A stretch of 10,038 nt of DNA from JAVVTR01 sp036653535 (GCA_036653535.1 JAVVTR010000032.1:1-10038); one strand, 5' to 3'; numbered from the stretch's first letter, positions 1-7,901 are shown. The notes: generated by a model not told the origin, from the sequence alone. Program-made: numbers and translations.

Positions 1-315
1 ATGATGTCCATCGCCCATCCCGCCTAAATATTGCGTGAGATATTTCATAGGCATTTGGAAAGAATGATGACCATCGCCCATCCCGCCTAAGTATTGCATG
101 CGGTATTGCATAGGCATTTGGAAAGAGTGATGACCGTCGCCCATCCCGCCTAAGTACTGCATGCGGTATTTCATAGGCATTTGGAAAGAGTGATGACCGT
201 CGCCCATCCCCCCTAAGTATTGCATGCGGTATTGCATAGGCATTTGGAAAGAGTGATGACCGTCGCCCATCCCACCTAAGTATTGCATGCGGTATTGCAT
301 GGACATTTCAAAAGA
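1..315 (-). repeat. 63-bp in-frame tandem repeat, five units
   Basis: Units lie at 1-63, 64-126, 127-189, 190-252 and 253-315. Units two to four differ from one another at only about three to six of 63 positions. The outermost unit (253-315, first in the protein) is degenerate at one end, and the array continues past the left edge. Each unit encodes 21 residues containing MGDGHH and QYLGG. The residue before YR or YL alternates between Gln and Lys along the array. Near-identity at synonymous positions indicates recent duplication or gene conversion, and copy number may vary between strains. Confidence 0.95.
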
Positions 316-810
316 AGTGTTCCCATTGCCAATACCGCTTATGTATGCTGGACTTTCAGGATACGACATAGTGGAAGATCTTTGACCTCCTCCCATTTGC
401 GAATGATAAGGCATTTCAAATACTTCTCCTTTGGGCGATTGTGCAGACTTCTGCCCGCCCCCCATAGCTTTTCCAAGTATTGGAGTGGATGGAAGTACTC
501 TATAGGGATCAGGTTCTATTCCAGAATCCGGTTTTGGTACCACTAAATTTAAATTTCGAATAGAAGCTTTGGATGGTTGGATAGAAGAGTTAGGAGCTTG
601 AAAAGAAAAATCTTCTGAAGGAGCTTTTTTCTTTTCTGTAAACGGTATAGAATTGGAATGAATGGTATCGGTGGCAATGGAAGCGGCTTGTACAGGAACT
701 GTAAGCACAGGAGAAGATTTAGAATAAAACACAACAGTAGCACTCCAGGCCACTACCAAAAGTAGTGTACAAGAAAAAAGAAGCGCTAATTTGTAAAATT
801 TATTCACCAC
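1..810 (-). CDS. Membrane-anchored GDG-repeat protein, GTG start, 3' end beyond left edge
   Basis: This reading frame is open from a TAA at 811-813 to the left edge, about 270 codons. It has two consecutive GTG codons (808-810 and 805-807) and no ATG until about residue 115, so a GTG start is chosen. The protein opens with MNKFYKLALLF and a hydrophobic stretch to about residue 28, a signal peptide or signal anchor. A Ser/Pro/Lys-rich linker of about 130 residues follows, then 21-residue repeats of the form YLGGMGDGHHSFQMP from about residue 165 to the edge. From memory, GGxGDG-type repeats are common in secreted Bacteroidota proteins; their role is not established. The start lies 20 bases after the stop of the upstream FGE-like gene, so co-transcription is likely. 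The C-terminus is unseen, so a type IX sorting domain cannot be checked. I do not recognise a function. Confidence 0.8.
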   Translation of the reverse strand, partial: MVNKFYKLALLFSCTLLLVVAWSATVVFYSKSSPVLTVPVQAASIATDTIHSNSIPFTEKKKAPSEDFSFQAPNSSIQPSKASIRNLNLVVPKPDSGIEPDPYRVLPSTPILGKAMGGGQKSAQSPKGEVFEMPYHSQMGGGQRSSTMSYPESPAYISGIGNGNTSFEMSMQYRMQYLGGMGDGHHSFQMPMQYRMQYLGGMGDGHHSFQMPMKYRMQYLGGMGDGHHSFQMPMQYRMQYLGGMGDGHHSFQMPMKYLTQYLGGMGDGHH

Positions 811-830
811 TTATTCTTTTAAACAAACTA

Positions 831-2360
831 TCATTGTTTCCGACAAGCTCGGAATCCACATTCGGGTCTTCTAGAATCGTTTACATAATCTGCATATTTC
901 CTATTCGACACTTCAAAACCTCTATAGCCTGCTCCCAAACCAGTAGATGGCCAAGTATATACACTGGCGGAACCGTCTAATTCTATAGCACCATCTCCAT
1001 TTATGGCCTGAAAAGCCCTACCTTCAGGAGTGGAAATATTAATACATCTTTCCCACAAATTACCCGAAAGTTCCATTACTCCATAATAACCAGCTCCGCT
1101 TTCAAATCTACTCGTAGAATCTTTAGCAAAAGCCCCTACCCGCATAACCCAAGGAGCTTTGCCGGTTTCTAAATAATTAGCCCCTACAGTATTAGATTCT
1201 TCATTCGATAAATTGGCATTTTTAAACCCATGGACTGCCAAGACCGAAGCTTTTAATTTGTTAGCCCAAGCATATTCGCCGGAACGCATGCTTTTATGCC
1301 CCCTACAAGCCTTTTCGTATTCCAATTCCGTGTATGGACGTAAGCCAGCCCAATCGGAATAAGCAATACCATCCATCCAAGTTAAAAAATTACAAGCAAT
1401 ATTTCCGCCTGCATCTTCTCTCGACCAAGTTACATTATCTATACTATGGCCATATAGGGCCGAGTACTCTCTTACACCAGAGGAAGTTCCTGGTATACGG
1501 ATTTTAATAAAATTACGATATTGCGCAGGATTGGAGGCGTGTGTAGGAGGAACCAAAGCGAAAGTGCCTGTTCCTGCTTGTGGAGAAGATGCTGTACGCG
1601 CTGCTTGTTGCTCTAAAGTTAGGGTATTTAAAAAGTCGACATAGGCATGCTGTGTAATTTCATATTTCATTAAATAAAAGGCATTATAACCTCTGGGAAA
1701 AACATTTGGAATAGAAATAGCATTGAAAAACAAAGCGGTATTAGAATCTATAGCGTCTACATTTTGTACAAATCCCTTTCCCACTTTTAGAATACCTCCT
1801 ATATTATATAGGGTATTCTCGGAACTTCCATCGCCTATGGTAAACTTCCCTTGAGGAATGTAAACCATTTCTATAGCAAATACCGATACGGTAATGGTAT
1901 CTTGGTTGGTATAGCCATATGCTCGATAATTCCATTTTAAATGCAAATCTCTAATTTCATTGGGACCATGGCCATCTTGGGCTCTATAAATAAAAACGCC
2001 GGGGCTTTGAGTAGCCCCGTCTATATTTTGCTTTGCCACTTCTATGGTCATGGGCACATTGGAAGAGCCTATATTATGATTAGAAGCTAAGGTATCGAAG
2101 TAAATAGGCGACCATTCTCCCACATCCTTATTATAGCACTTGGCAAAGACCCAAGCAGCATCCCAATTAGCATTCATATTCCGACGCCAAGAATGTTCCC
2201 AAAACACATCGCACTGAATATAAACAGTCCCTTGTGTGGTATTTTTATTTACCAACAAGGGAGAAACCACTTGTATATTATTGGCATGAAGATCTACAAA
2301 TCCAAATGTCAACAATATACAAAGCTGTAGTAATATTTTATGTGGTACTTTTATTTTCAT
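831..2360 (-). CDS. Secreted FGE-sulfatase-like (SUMF1-fold) protein, probably non-catalytic
   Basis: A 509-residue protein with a signal peptide (cleavage likely after LHA, about residue 26). An N-terminal module (about residues 27-160) contains WEHSWR, NWDAAWVFAK and LKWNY. It is followed by an FGE-sulfatase-type domain (about 163-507) with MVYIPQGKFTIGDG, MKYEITQHAYVDFLN, LRPYTELEYEKACRG, GEYAWA, MELSGNLWERC and a terminal CGFRACR. These match the order of landmarks in formylglycine-generating enzymes and their EgtB/PvdO relatives. The RGGS...CxxxxC segment that binds copper and forms formylglycine in true FGE is missing: between residues 450 and 500 there is no cysteine. I infer a binding or structural role outside the cytoplasm. 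It is the shorter tandem paralogue of the 2470-4344 gene, 109 bases downstream, with no clear promoter in the gap, so it is probably in the same operon. Confidence 0.88.
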   Translation of the reverse strand: MKIKVPHKILLQLCILLTFGFVDLHANNIQVVSPLLVNKNTTQGTVYIQCDVFWEHSWRRNMNANWDAAWVFAKCYNKDVGEWSPIYFDTLASNHNIGSSNVPMTIEVAKQNIDGATQSPGVFIYRAQDGHGPNEIRDLHLKWNYRAYGYTNQDTITVSVFAIEMVYIPQGKFTIGDGSSENTLYNIGGILKVGKGFVQNVDAIDSNTALFFNAISIPNVFPRGYNAFYLMKYEITQHAYVDFLNTLTLEQQAARTASSPQAGTGTFALVPPTHASNPAQYRNFIKIRIPGTSSGVREYSALYGHSIDNVTWSREDAGGNIACNFLTWMDGIAYSDWAGLRPYTELEYEKACRGHKSMRSGEYAWANKLKASVLAVHGFKNANLSNEESNTVGANYLETGKAPWVMRVGAFAKDSTSRFESGAGYYGVMELSGNLWERCINISTPEGRAFQAINGDGAIELDGSASVYTWPSTGLGAGYRGFEVSNRKYADYVNDSRRPECGFRACRKQ

Positions 2361-2469
2361 GCGAAAATAATTTTAATAAGTAGGCCGTATGGAACCCCAT
2401 GTTCGTTTCATCATACACAACAAACAGGAAGGCAAAGGAAAGTTTATCTTGGAGGTAGAAAACAGAAAT

Positions 2470-4344
2470 TTATTTCTCTGCATTGGAAGTTCTTACGCAA
2501 CGAATACCGGACATGAAGGAAGCAGATTCGCGAACACTAGCAGTGACAGCATACGGATAGGCTGCACGACTCGAAACACGACCGGCTTCTAAATTTTGAC
2601 TAATTGTAGTATTTGCACCAACACCATAGCTGGCAAGATAATCGGAACCCCAAACACAATTATAAGGAAATATCATGCCTCTTGGAATATAATAGGCTGC
2701 AGCATCACTGTAATTCCATAAATTGGAATCTATATTCGCATTCCCATTAAACATTAATTGTCCATCGCCATGCACCCCTACGAAAGCCCTTCCTGTAACA
2801 TTATCGGCCCGCACACATAATTCACTAACATTGTCGCTTAAGTTCATAATTCCCCAATAAGAAGCCCCAGCAGCGGACCGACTCGTATTGGAATCGGCAA
2901 AACACCCCACTCTTAAAGGAGCACTGTAAGTCCAAACATACCACCCCCCACTCCACCAACCACCATTCACATGAGTTCCTCCATGCGTAGCCCCTGCATT
3001 ATAACCTATAGGCATAGGTTTTTCTGTACCGGTATTAATGTCCTTAAAAGTGGTAGTATTCATACTGCTATAAGCTCCTGCACTACTATGAAAACTCGCA
3101 TTAAAATAAACCAAGGTAGAAGAACCCCAAGCGAATTCATCGGCATTTACCTTCTTACTGCCCCTACAGGCTTTTTCATATTCCAATTCGGTCATGGGTC
3201 TAAGGCCGGAAAAATCGGCATAAGCCAATAAGTCGTACATAGATACAAAATTTACGGCTATATCTTGCCCATCTATATTTTTGATAATACCCAAAGTGGA
3301 ATCTATTACTTGTGTTTCGTTGTATATATTATTATGATTAGCGTCTACCCCAATAAGTACGGTGGGGGCACTTTGTATAACACATAAATAATTTCTATAC
3401 GGATCTAAGGCATCCGCCGCTCCATCCCATATAGAATTACCTACCACCACCCCATTTAAATCGACCTGCGTTCTTCCATTTTGCTGCCCCTGTTCTAAAG
3501 TATTTAAAAAGTCGGCATAGGCCTCTTGGGTTAATTCGTATTTCATCACATAAAACGCTTTGTATCCTTTGGGAAAGCGGGCTGGAATAGTGCCAGCAGT
3601 CATGCCTCCATCAATAGCCGATAATTTTTGGTCCGTTGGGGACCCTACAACGGTAATCGCATCTTCGTTTGTTACATATCTCGGAGTTCCAAAGGCGGTT
3701 CCATTGGTAAACGAATAGGTTTGTTTTGCTGCCGTACCAGTGCCTCCCAAATAATAGGCTCCCTGGGGCACATACACCATTTCTACGGCAAAAACTTTCA
3801 CTACTAATTCGTCGTCATCCACAAAACCTTGCTTGCCATAGTTCCACTTTAAGGCGATATTTTTCACAACTACGTTGCCGGATCCTAAATTTTTACGATA
3901 CAAAAACACTCCCACACAGCCTTTTATATAGCTCTCTGTAGGATCTACCCCCCATTTAGGTTGCACTCTCGAAAAACCGTATTCTAAAAGCATGGAACCG
4001 GTGGTGGAGCCTCCATTTTTTTCTTCCACTTTGTAGTCGGATGCAGTAGGATCTCCAGCCACATTGCCCGTTGTATCTAAGTACACATGGTTCCAACTTT
4101 GACCATCCCATGCCTTTACAAAAATCCAGGCGGCATCCCAATTGGCGGGCTTAGTGGTTCTCCAAGAGTTATCCCAAGCCAAATCAAAAACAATTTTCAC
4201 GGTGTTATTCGTCGTATCTTGGCTCATTATCTTGGGAGCCTTTAAAATACGAATGTTATTGGCATTCGTTTGTGGGCAGATAAAAAAGGCACAAAAAAAT
4301 AATAGCACCCATGCCATAATAACATTGTTCACTTTCGCTTTCAT
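2470..4344 (-). CDS. Secreted FGE-sulfatase-like (SUMF1-fold) protein, longer paralogue
   Basis: A 624-residue protein with a signal peptide (cleavage likely after TNA, about residue 28; the mature N-terminus NNI matches its neighbour). The N-terminal module (about 30-185) carries WDNSWR, NWDAAWIFVKAW, VGVFLYR and LKWNYG. The FGE-like domain (about 188-618) carries MVYVPQGAYYLGG, MKYELTQEAYADFLN, LRPMTELEYEKACRG, EFAWG and the ending GIRCVR. The usual NVWEW-like motif has become DNVSELC, and no RGGS...CxxxxC catalytic segment is present, so formylglycine-forming activity is unlikely. It is longer than the 509-aa paralogue because of inserts around residues 410-480 (Gly/Trp-rich, GGWWSGGW) and 540-610. 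AGAAG lies just upstream of the ATG as a possible ribosome binding site, and a good Bacteroidota promoter lies about 40 bases upstream. It is the first gene of the leftward operon. Confidence 0.88.
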   Translation of the reverse strand: MKAKVNNVIMAWVLLFFCAFFICPQTNANNIRILKAPKIMSQDTTNNTVKIVFDLAWDNSWRTTKPANWDAAWIFVKAWDGQSWNHVYLDTTGNVAGDPTASDYKVEEKNGGSTTGSMLLEYGFSRVQPKWGVDPTESYIKGCVGVFLYRKNLGSGNVVVKNIALKWNYGKQGFVDDDELVVKVFAVEMVYVPQGAYYLGGTGTAAKQTYSFTNGTAFGTPRYVTNEDAITVVGSPTDQKLSAIDGGMTAGTIPARFPKGYKAFYVMKYELTQEAYADFLNTLEQGQQNGRTQVDLNGVVVGNSIWDGAADALDPYRNYLCVIQSAPTVLIGVDANHNNIYNETQVIDSTLGIIKNIDGQDIAVNFVSMYDLLAYADFSGLRPMTELEYEKACRGSKKVNADEFAWGSSTLVYFNASFHSSAGAYSSMNTTTFKDINTGTEKPMPIGYNAGATHGGTHVNGGWWSGGWYVWTYSAPLRVGCFADSNTSRSAAGASYWGIMNLSDNVSELCVRADNVTGRAFVGVHGDGQLMFNGNANIDSNLWNYSDAAAYYIPRGMIFPYNCVWGSDYLASYGVGANTTISQNLEAGRVSSRAAYPYAVTASVRESASFMSGIRCVRTSNAEK

Positions 4345-4384
4345 ATCTTCTATGTTTTAATGCGGTTTATAGGTATATAACCAG

Positions 4385-4416
4385 CAAAATTATCTCTTTT
4401 TTGTAGTATTAACAAC
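4385..4416 (-). promoter_or_regulatory. Bacteroidota-type promoter for the FGE-like operon
   Basis: On the minus strand TAATTTTG (4385-4392) matches the -7 consensus TAnnTTTG exactly. A GTTG (4413-4416) resembling the -33 TTTG box lies upstream with a 20-base spacer after its TTG, within the usual 19-21. This predicts a 5' leader of roughly 35 bases before the ATG ending at 4344. Confidence 0.65.
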
Positions 4417-4424
4417 TTTTCAAC

Positions 4425-4446
4425 ACTTTTGTTTAACTTTTGTTTA
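4425..4446. repeat. Perfect 11-bp tandem repeat in divergent promoter region
   Basis: ACTTTTGTTTA occurs twice back to back (4425-4435 and 4436-4446). A third ACTTTT begins at 4415, so the ACTTTT cores sit 10 and 11 bases apart, about one helical turn. They lie between the two divergent -7 elements, just upstream of the leftward -33 box, where a regulator could bind. AT-rich low complexity is the alternative. Confidence 0.5.
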
Positions 4447-4477
4447 TAAATAAATTTTTTTCTTTAGGGTATTTTTA

Positions 4478-4485
4478 TACATTTG
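4478..4485 (+). promoter_or_regulatory. Bacteroidota -7 element for the 4507 gene
   Basis: TACATTTG matches TAnnTTTG exactly. No TTTG is visible at the expected -33 distance, where the sequence is a T run. Transcription would start near 4490-4493, giving a leader of about 15 bases before the ATG at 4507. The TTG at 4483 overlaps this element, which argues against using that upstream codon as the start. Confidence 0.5.
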
Positions 4486-4506
4486 CGCCTCCCCAAAGAA
4501 TCTGCT

Positions 4507-6378
4507 ATGAAACGAATTTTTCTGTACTGGATCTATTTTATAGGTGTTTTCCTTTTTTTTTACATAGGATATAAGGAAACTTTAGGGACTTTAGAACAAA
4601 ACCAATTGTTTCAATTTAGTGCCGATTATTTTTTGTCTTTTTCCTCAAAACCCTACCCTATCCTTTTATATATACAGGCCTTTTTTACCCAATTTTATTA
4701 TTATCCAACCTTGGGTGCGGGTGTTATATGTCTAATTTGTTGGTTTTTCTTTGTTAGTATTCGTTTTATTGTTCAAAGAAATTTGCCCGCTTTTTACACG
4801 GCTTCGCTTTGGGCTTTCGCTTTAATAGCGGCCTATTTGCCTCTTTTTGCCTACACTAATTTAATGTGGCTTTTGGTAGGGGTTTTTATTAGTGCAGGAG
4901 CTTGCCTTTGGTCGGCATTTCGCCGTTCTTCCCTTCGCTATGGGCTTATGGCTTTGGTTTTGCTTTTGCTTACCACTATTTTGCAAGAAACAGTTCTTTT
5001 GGCTTTGACTTTCTACGTGGTTTTAGAACTATCTTCTTCTAAAAGTTGGATAAAAACCGGAGTGGCTTTAGGAGTGGGTATTACCACCATTCTTAGCGCC
5101 TATTTTTTAATTCCTTTTAGTGGTTATATCTACCGCTTTTATTTTACAGCCTGTCATTTAGAACAATTTCACACAGGCTATCTTTTTGATTATCCGCTTA
5201 GTATTCAATTAGACATTCCTTTTTCTATTCGTTGCTACCTTGTTGCTTTTTGCGGGCTTTTATGCTTTTTTCCCTTATTTAATTTTGTTCGAATTCCCAA
5301 AAGAAAATTTTACCTTTGGCTTTTTCCTATTATAGGAATAGGAAGCCTTTTCCCTGCTTGGGCGCTTAGAGATGCCCGTTTAGAAGTTCTCTACCAAGCG
5401 GAAAAATATGCCTATAGGGGGCAGTGGAATAAGGTAGATAAAATCTGTACTCATTATTACGATCACACTATTCCTTTCCAGGAAAGTTTTTTTGCCGAAT
5501 TAATGGCCGATTATACTAAATTAAGTTTGGTGGCCAATAAAAGCCTTTGCGATAAACTGTTTCTATGCCCCAAGCCCTACTTTCCTTTGTTATATCCCGA
5601 AGCGATTACCTACCGTCCAGCCACACATATTTTTTTTCCTTTTTATGCCTATTGTGGTTTTTATGCCGATGCTCTACACTATGGATACGACCTTATTACT
5701 ACTGGAAACGTGAACGCCCGTATTCTTAAGCAACTTATTCTTGTTAATTTTATAGTGGGCGACTATGCGCCCAACTACAAATTTGTGGCTCTTTTAGAAC
5801 AATCTCTCTTTTACCGCTCCTTGGCCAAAACGTATCGTTCTTGGTTAGAACACCCCGCTGTTTTAGATACTATGCCCTATTTTCAAAGCAAAAGAACTTT
5901 TCTAAAAGGCGATAACTATTCCTTAAATTCTTATTTCCCCGATCTTGCTTTTCGTACTCACCAATTACATTGCCCCCTTAACGCTTATGCCTACGATTAT
6001 AATTTGGCCTTAATGCTTTTGGAAAAACGCCACGATTTAGTTTATAAAGCCCTGCCCCAACTACAACTTTTTCATTATCCGTATTTACCCCGACATATAG
6101 AAGAGGCTATTTTGGTGTATAAAAACTATTTGGTGCCCGGAGGAAAGCATACACGATTGGAAATTTTAAATCAATATTTTTTTGGCTATCGTTTGCATAT
6201 AGAAACCGTAAATCGTTACGAAGCTTTCATAAAAGCCTACCAAATTTATTTGTATGGAGGTATTTCTTTTGCGCAATTAGAACAAGATTTTGGTAATACC
6301 TACTGGTTTCATTTTTTATTTAATACCATTTCTCTTATTAACACCACTTCGGTTCCTAAAGGCAAAGAGGTAAATTAA
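4507..6378 (+). CDS. Polytopic membrane protein with large soluble C-terminal domain, DUF6057-like
   Basis: The ATG at 4507 is chosen because the in-frame TTG at 4483 overlaps a promoter element. The product is 623 residues. About eight hydrophobic segments fill the first half (roughly 4-22, 70-90, 97-117, 119-137, 145-172, 184-205, 240-262 and 268-287). A soluble, helix-rich half begins at RDARLEVLYQAEKYAYRGQWNKV (residues 288-310) and is rich in Tyr, Phe and Leu. The layout and the QFYYYP motif before the second membrane segment resemble, from memory, the DUF6057 family of Bacteroidota; its function is unknown. The soluble part may form TPR-like helical repeats, since RGQWNKV resembles a helix-turn in such repeats. 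It is followed after 11 bases by a haem-motif lipoprotein gene, so the two are probably co-transcribed and may act together at the inner membrane. A nine-T run at 4553-4561 encodes part of the first membrane segment. Confidence 0.85.
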   Translation: MKRIFLYWIYFIGVFLFFYIGYKETLGTLEQNQLFQFSADYFLSFSSKPYPILLYIQAFFTQFYYYPTLGAGVICLICWFFFVSIRFIVQRNLPAFYTASLWAFALIAAYLPLFAYTNLMWLLVGVFISAGACLWSAFRRSSLRYGLMALVLLLLTTILQETVLLALTFYVVLELSSSKSWIKTGVALGVGITTILSAYFLIPFSGYIYRFYFTACHLEQFHTGYLFDYPLSIQLDIPFSIRCYLVAFCGLLCFFPLFNFVRIPKRKFYLWLFPIIGIGSLFPAWALRDARLEVLYQAEKYAYRGQWNKVDKICTHYYDHTIPFQESFFAELMADYTKLSLVANKSLCDKLFLCPKPYFPLLYPEAITYRPATHIFFPFYAYCGFYADALHYGYDLITTGNVNARILKQLILVNFIVGDYAPNYKFVALLEQSLFYRSLAKTYRSWLEHPAVLDTMPYFQSKRTFLKGDNYSLNSYFPDLAFRTHQLHCPLNAYAYDYNLALMLLEKRHDLVYKALPQLQLFHYPYLPRHIEEAILVYKNYLVPGGKHTRLEILNQYFFGYRLHIETVNRYEAFIKAYQIYLYGGISFAQLEQDFGNTYWFHFLFNTISLINTTSVPKGKEVN

Positions 6379-6389
6379 AACGGCAAAAC

Positions 6390-7892
6390 ATGAAAAAGTT
6401 TCTTTTTCCCCTTTTATTCTTAGGTTTTATTACTGTTTTGCTAATTGGTTGTCGAAGAGATACAACTATAGAAATTAAAGCCCATAGTCCTAAAATTTGG
6501 CCCGATTATAGTGGTGTTACTTTGCCTTTTAATATAGCGCCCCCTAATTTTTATATTATAGAACCTCATCAAAAATACAAAATCCGTATTTTTGGAAGCG
6601 TAGAAGAAGATACCATTTTTTTAAAAGGGAAAAACTTGGTAGAAATTCCTATAAAAGCTTGGAAAAAACTTTTAAGTAAGAATAAAAATAAAAATATTTA
6701 TTTTTCCATTTCCTTAAAAACAGATAGAAAATGGCATTCGTATCAACCTATTATTAATTTGGTAAAAAGCGAAAAGTTAGACCCTTTTTTGGTATATCGC
6801 CTAATAGAACCCAGTTATCAAATGTGCAATTATTTAATTACCGAAGAAAGGAATTTAGAAAACTACCAACGCCGAAGTTTATTCGATAATACCCTTACCA
6901 ATAAAAGTTGCGTAAACTGCCATACCTTTTCGCAAAACAATCCTAATTATTTGGTTTATCATGTACGATTTTTTCATTCCGGCACTTATATTCTTAGAAA
7001 CGGGAAATACCAACGGTTAAACTTGAATAGTGACCGCTTTGCACAAGGAGGAGTATATCCCGCTTGGCATCCTTCGGGTAATTTCATTGCTTTTGCCACC
7101 GGAAAGGCCATTCCTTTTGTACACGCTAAAGATATTGAACGAAGAACGGAAGTTTTTGATTCTTTGGGCGATATTATGCTATACGATTTGGAAAAAAATG
7201 TAGTTATTAGCGATAGTCGTATGGCTCACAGCGATTACGAAGAAACCTTTCCTACTTGGAGCCCCGATGGAAAGTATTTGTATTTTTGCCAGTCGAAAAC
7301 CCCTAATAGAGATAGTAATGAGGATTTTACCTCCTATTCTAAAAAAATAAAATATGATTTGGTGCGCATTGCCTTTAATGCCCAAACATCTACTTTTGGT
7401 TCTATAGAAACCCTGATTTCCCATACCAATACAAAACAAACGGTATCTTTCCCTCGTATTTCTCCTAATGGAAAATATTTGGTGTTTTGCCTAAGCGATC
7501 ATGGTACTTTTCCTATTCGACATCCGGAAAGTGATTTGTATATTCTAAATTTAAAAACTTTAGTTTATAGAAAAATGGAAGCGATAAATAGCCCAAAAAC
7601 GGAAAGCTATCATACTTTTAGTAGTAATGGACATTGGATGGTTTTTTCGAGTAAAAGGGGCGATGGCATGTATGCCCGCCCGTATTTCACCTATATAGAT
7701 AAGCATGGTAAAAGTTCCAAACCTTTTCTATTGCCGGAAAAAGATCCTAATTTTTATGTCTTATCTCTTAAGTCTTTTAATGTGCCCGAATTGGTAAAAG
7801 GCAGCGTAAATACCAGTGCCATTAAAAGCCAAATGGCCTGCGAGCAAGAAATTATTTACCCACAGGCCATTAAAGTGCAAGGCGAAAAATAA
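6390..7892 (+). CDS. Monohaem c-type (CxxCH) lipoprotein with PD40/TolB-like beta-propeller repeats
   Basis: A 500-residue protein. MKKFLFPLLF begins a lipoprotein signal, with LLIGC placing the lipidated cysteine at residue 21. A conserved-looking segment, WPDYSGVTLPFNIAPPNF (residues 37-54), leads a beta-rich region. CVNCH (Cys174, Cys177, His178) is a canonical covalent haem c motif, followed by at least four PD40-type blades: YPAWHPSGNFIAF (about 221), FPTWSPDGKYLYF (about 286), FPRISPNGKYLVF (about 353) and YHTFSSNGHWMVF (about 408). PD40 blades occur in TolB-like propellers. Combination with one haem suggests a periplasmic or surface electron-transfer or sensing role, which is inference; the motif could also be a structural relic. 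It lies 11 bases after the polytopic membrane protein gene, and the pair probably forms a two-gene operon. Full length, no defects seen. Confidence 0.88.
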   Translation: MKKFLFPLLFLGFITVLLIGCRRDTTIEIKAHSPKIWPDYSGVTLPFNIAPPNFYIIEPHQKYKIRIFGSVEEDTIFLKGKNLVEIPIKAWKKLLSKNKNKNIYFSISLKTDRKWHSYQPIINLVKSEKLDPFLVYRLIEPSYQMCNYLITEERNLENYQRRSLFDNTLTNKSCVNCHTFSQNNPNYLVYHVRFFHSGTYILRNGKYQRLNLNSDRFAQGGVYPAWHPSGNFIAFATGKAIPFVHAKDIERRTEVFDSLGDIMLYDLEKNVVISDSRMAHSDYEETFPTWSPDGKYLYFCQSKTPNRDSNEDFTSYSKKIKYDLVRIAFNAQTSTFGSIETLISHTNTKQTVSFPRISPNGKYLVFCLSDHGTFPIRHPESDLYILNLKTLVYRKMEAINSPKTESYHTFSSNGHWMVFSSKRGDGMYARPYFTYIDKHGKSSKPFLLPEKDPNFYVLSLKSFNVPELVKGSVNTSAIKSQMACEQEIIYPQAIKVQGEK

Positions 7893-7901
7893 ACTATTTT
7901 T
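7885..7901. terminator. Possible bidirectional AT hairpin at convergent gene ends
   Basis: AAAAATA (7885-7891) pairs with TATTTTT (7895-7901) across a three-base loop, and the stop codons of both convergent genes lie within it. The stem contains only A-T pairs, so it is weak. It is the only candidate between the two transcription units. Confidence 0.25.

Noticed and set aside
1..315. Regularly spaced direct repeats resembling a CRISPR array
   Set aside because: The units are contiguous with no unique spacers and the period is exactly 63 bases in an open frame, so this is a protein-coding tandem repeat.
2361..2469. Separate promoter or small gene in the gap between the two FGE-like genes
   Set aside because: No TAnnTTTG match and no convincing hairpin or coding stretch was found on the minus strand; read-through from the upstream promoter is simpler.
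2971..3231. Plus-strand open frame inside the longer FGE-like gene
   Set aside because: It lies wholly opposite a gene with strong family motifs, has no promoter or ribosome binding site, and its product has no recognisable features.
831..4344. FGE-like proteins as active sulfatase-maturing enzymes
   Set aside because: The RGGS...CxxxxC catalytic segment is absent from both, and no sulfatase gene is present in the window.
831..4344. FGE-like C-termini as variable targets of a diversity-generating retroelement
   Set aside because: The fold is the right type, but no reverse transcriptase, template repeat or accessory gene is visible in the window, and the two paralogues show no near-identical repeat at their 3' ends.
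4483..4506. Upstream TTG start for the 4507 membrane protein
   Set aside because: The TTG overlaps the exact -7 promoter match at 4478-4485, and ATG 4507 gives a normal basic N-terminus before the first membrane segment.
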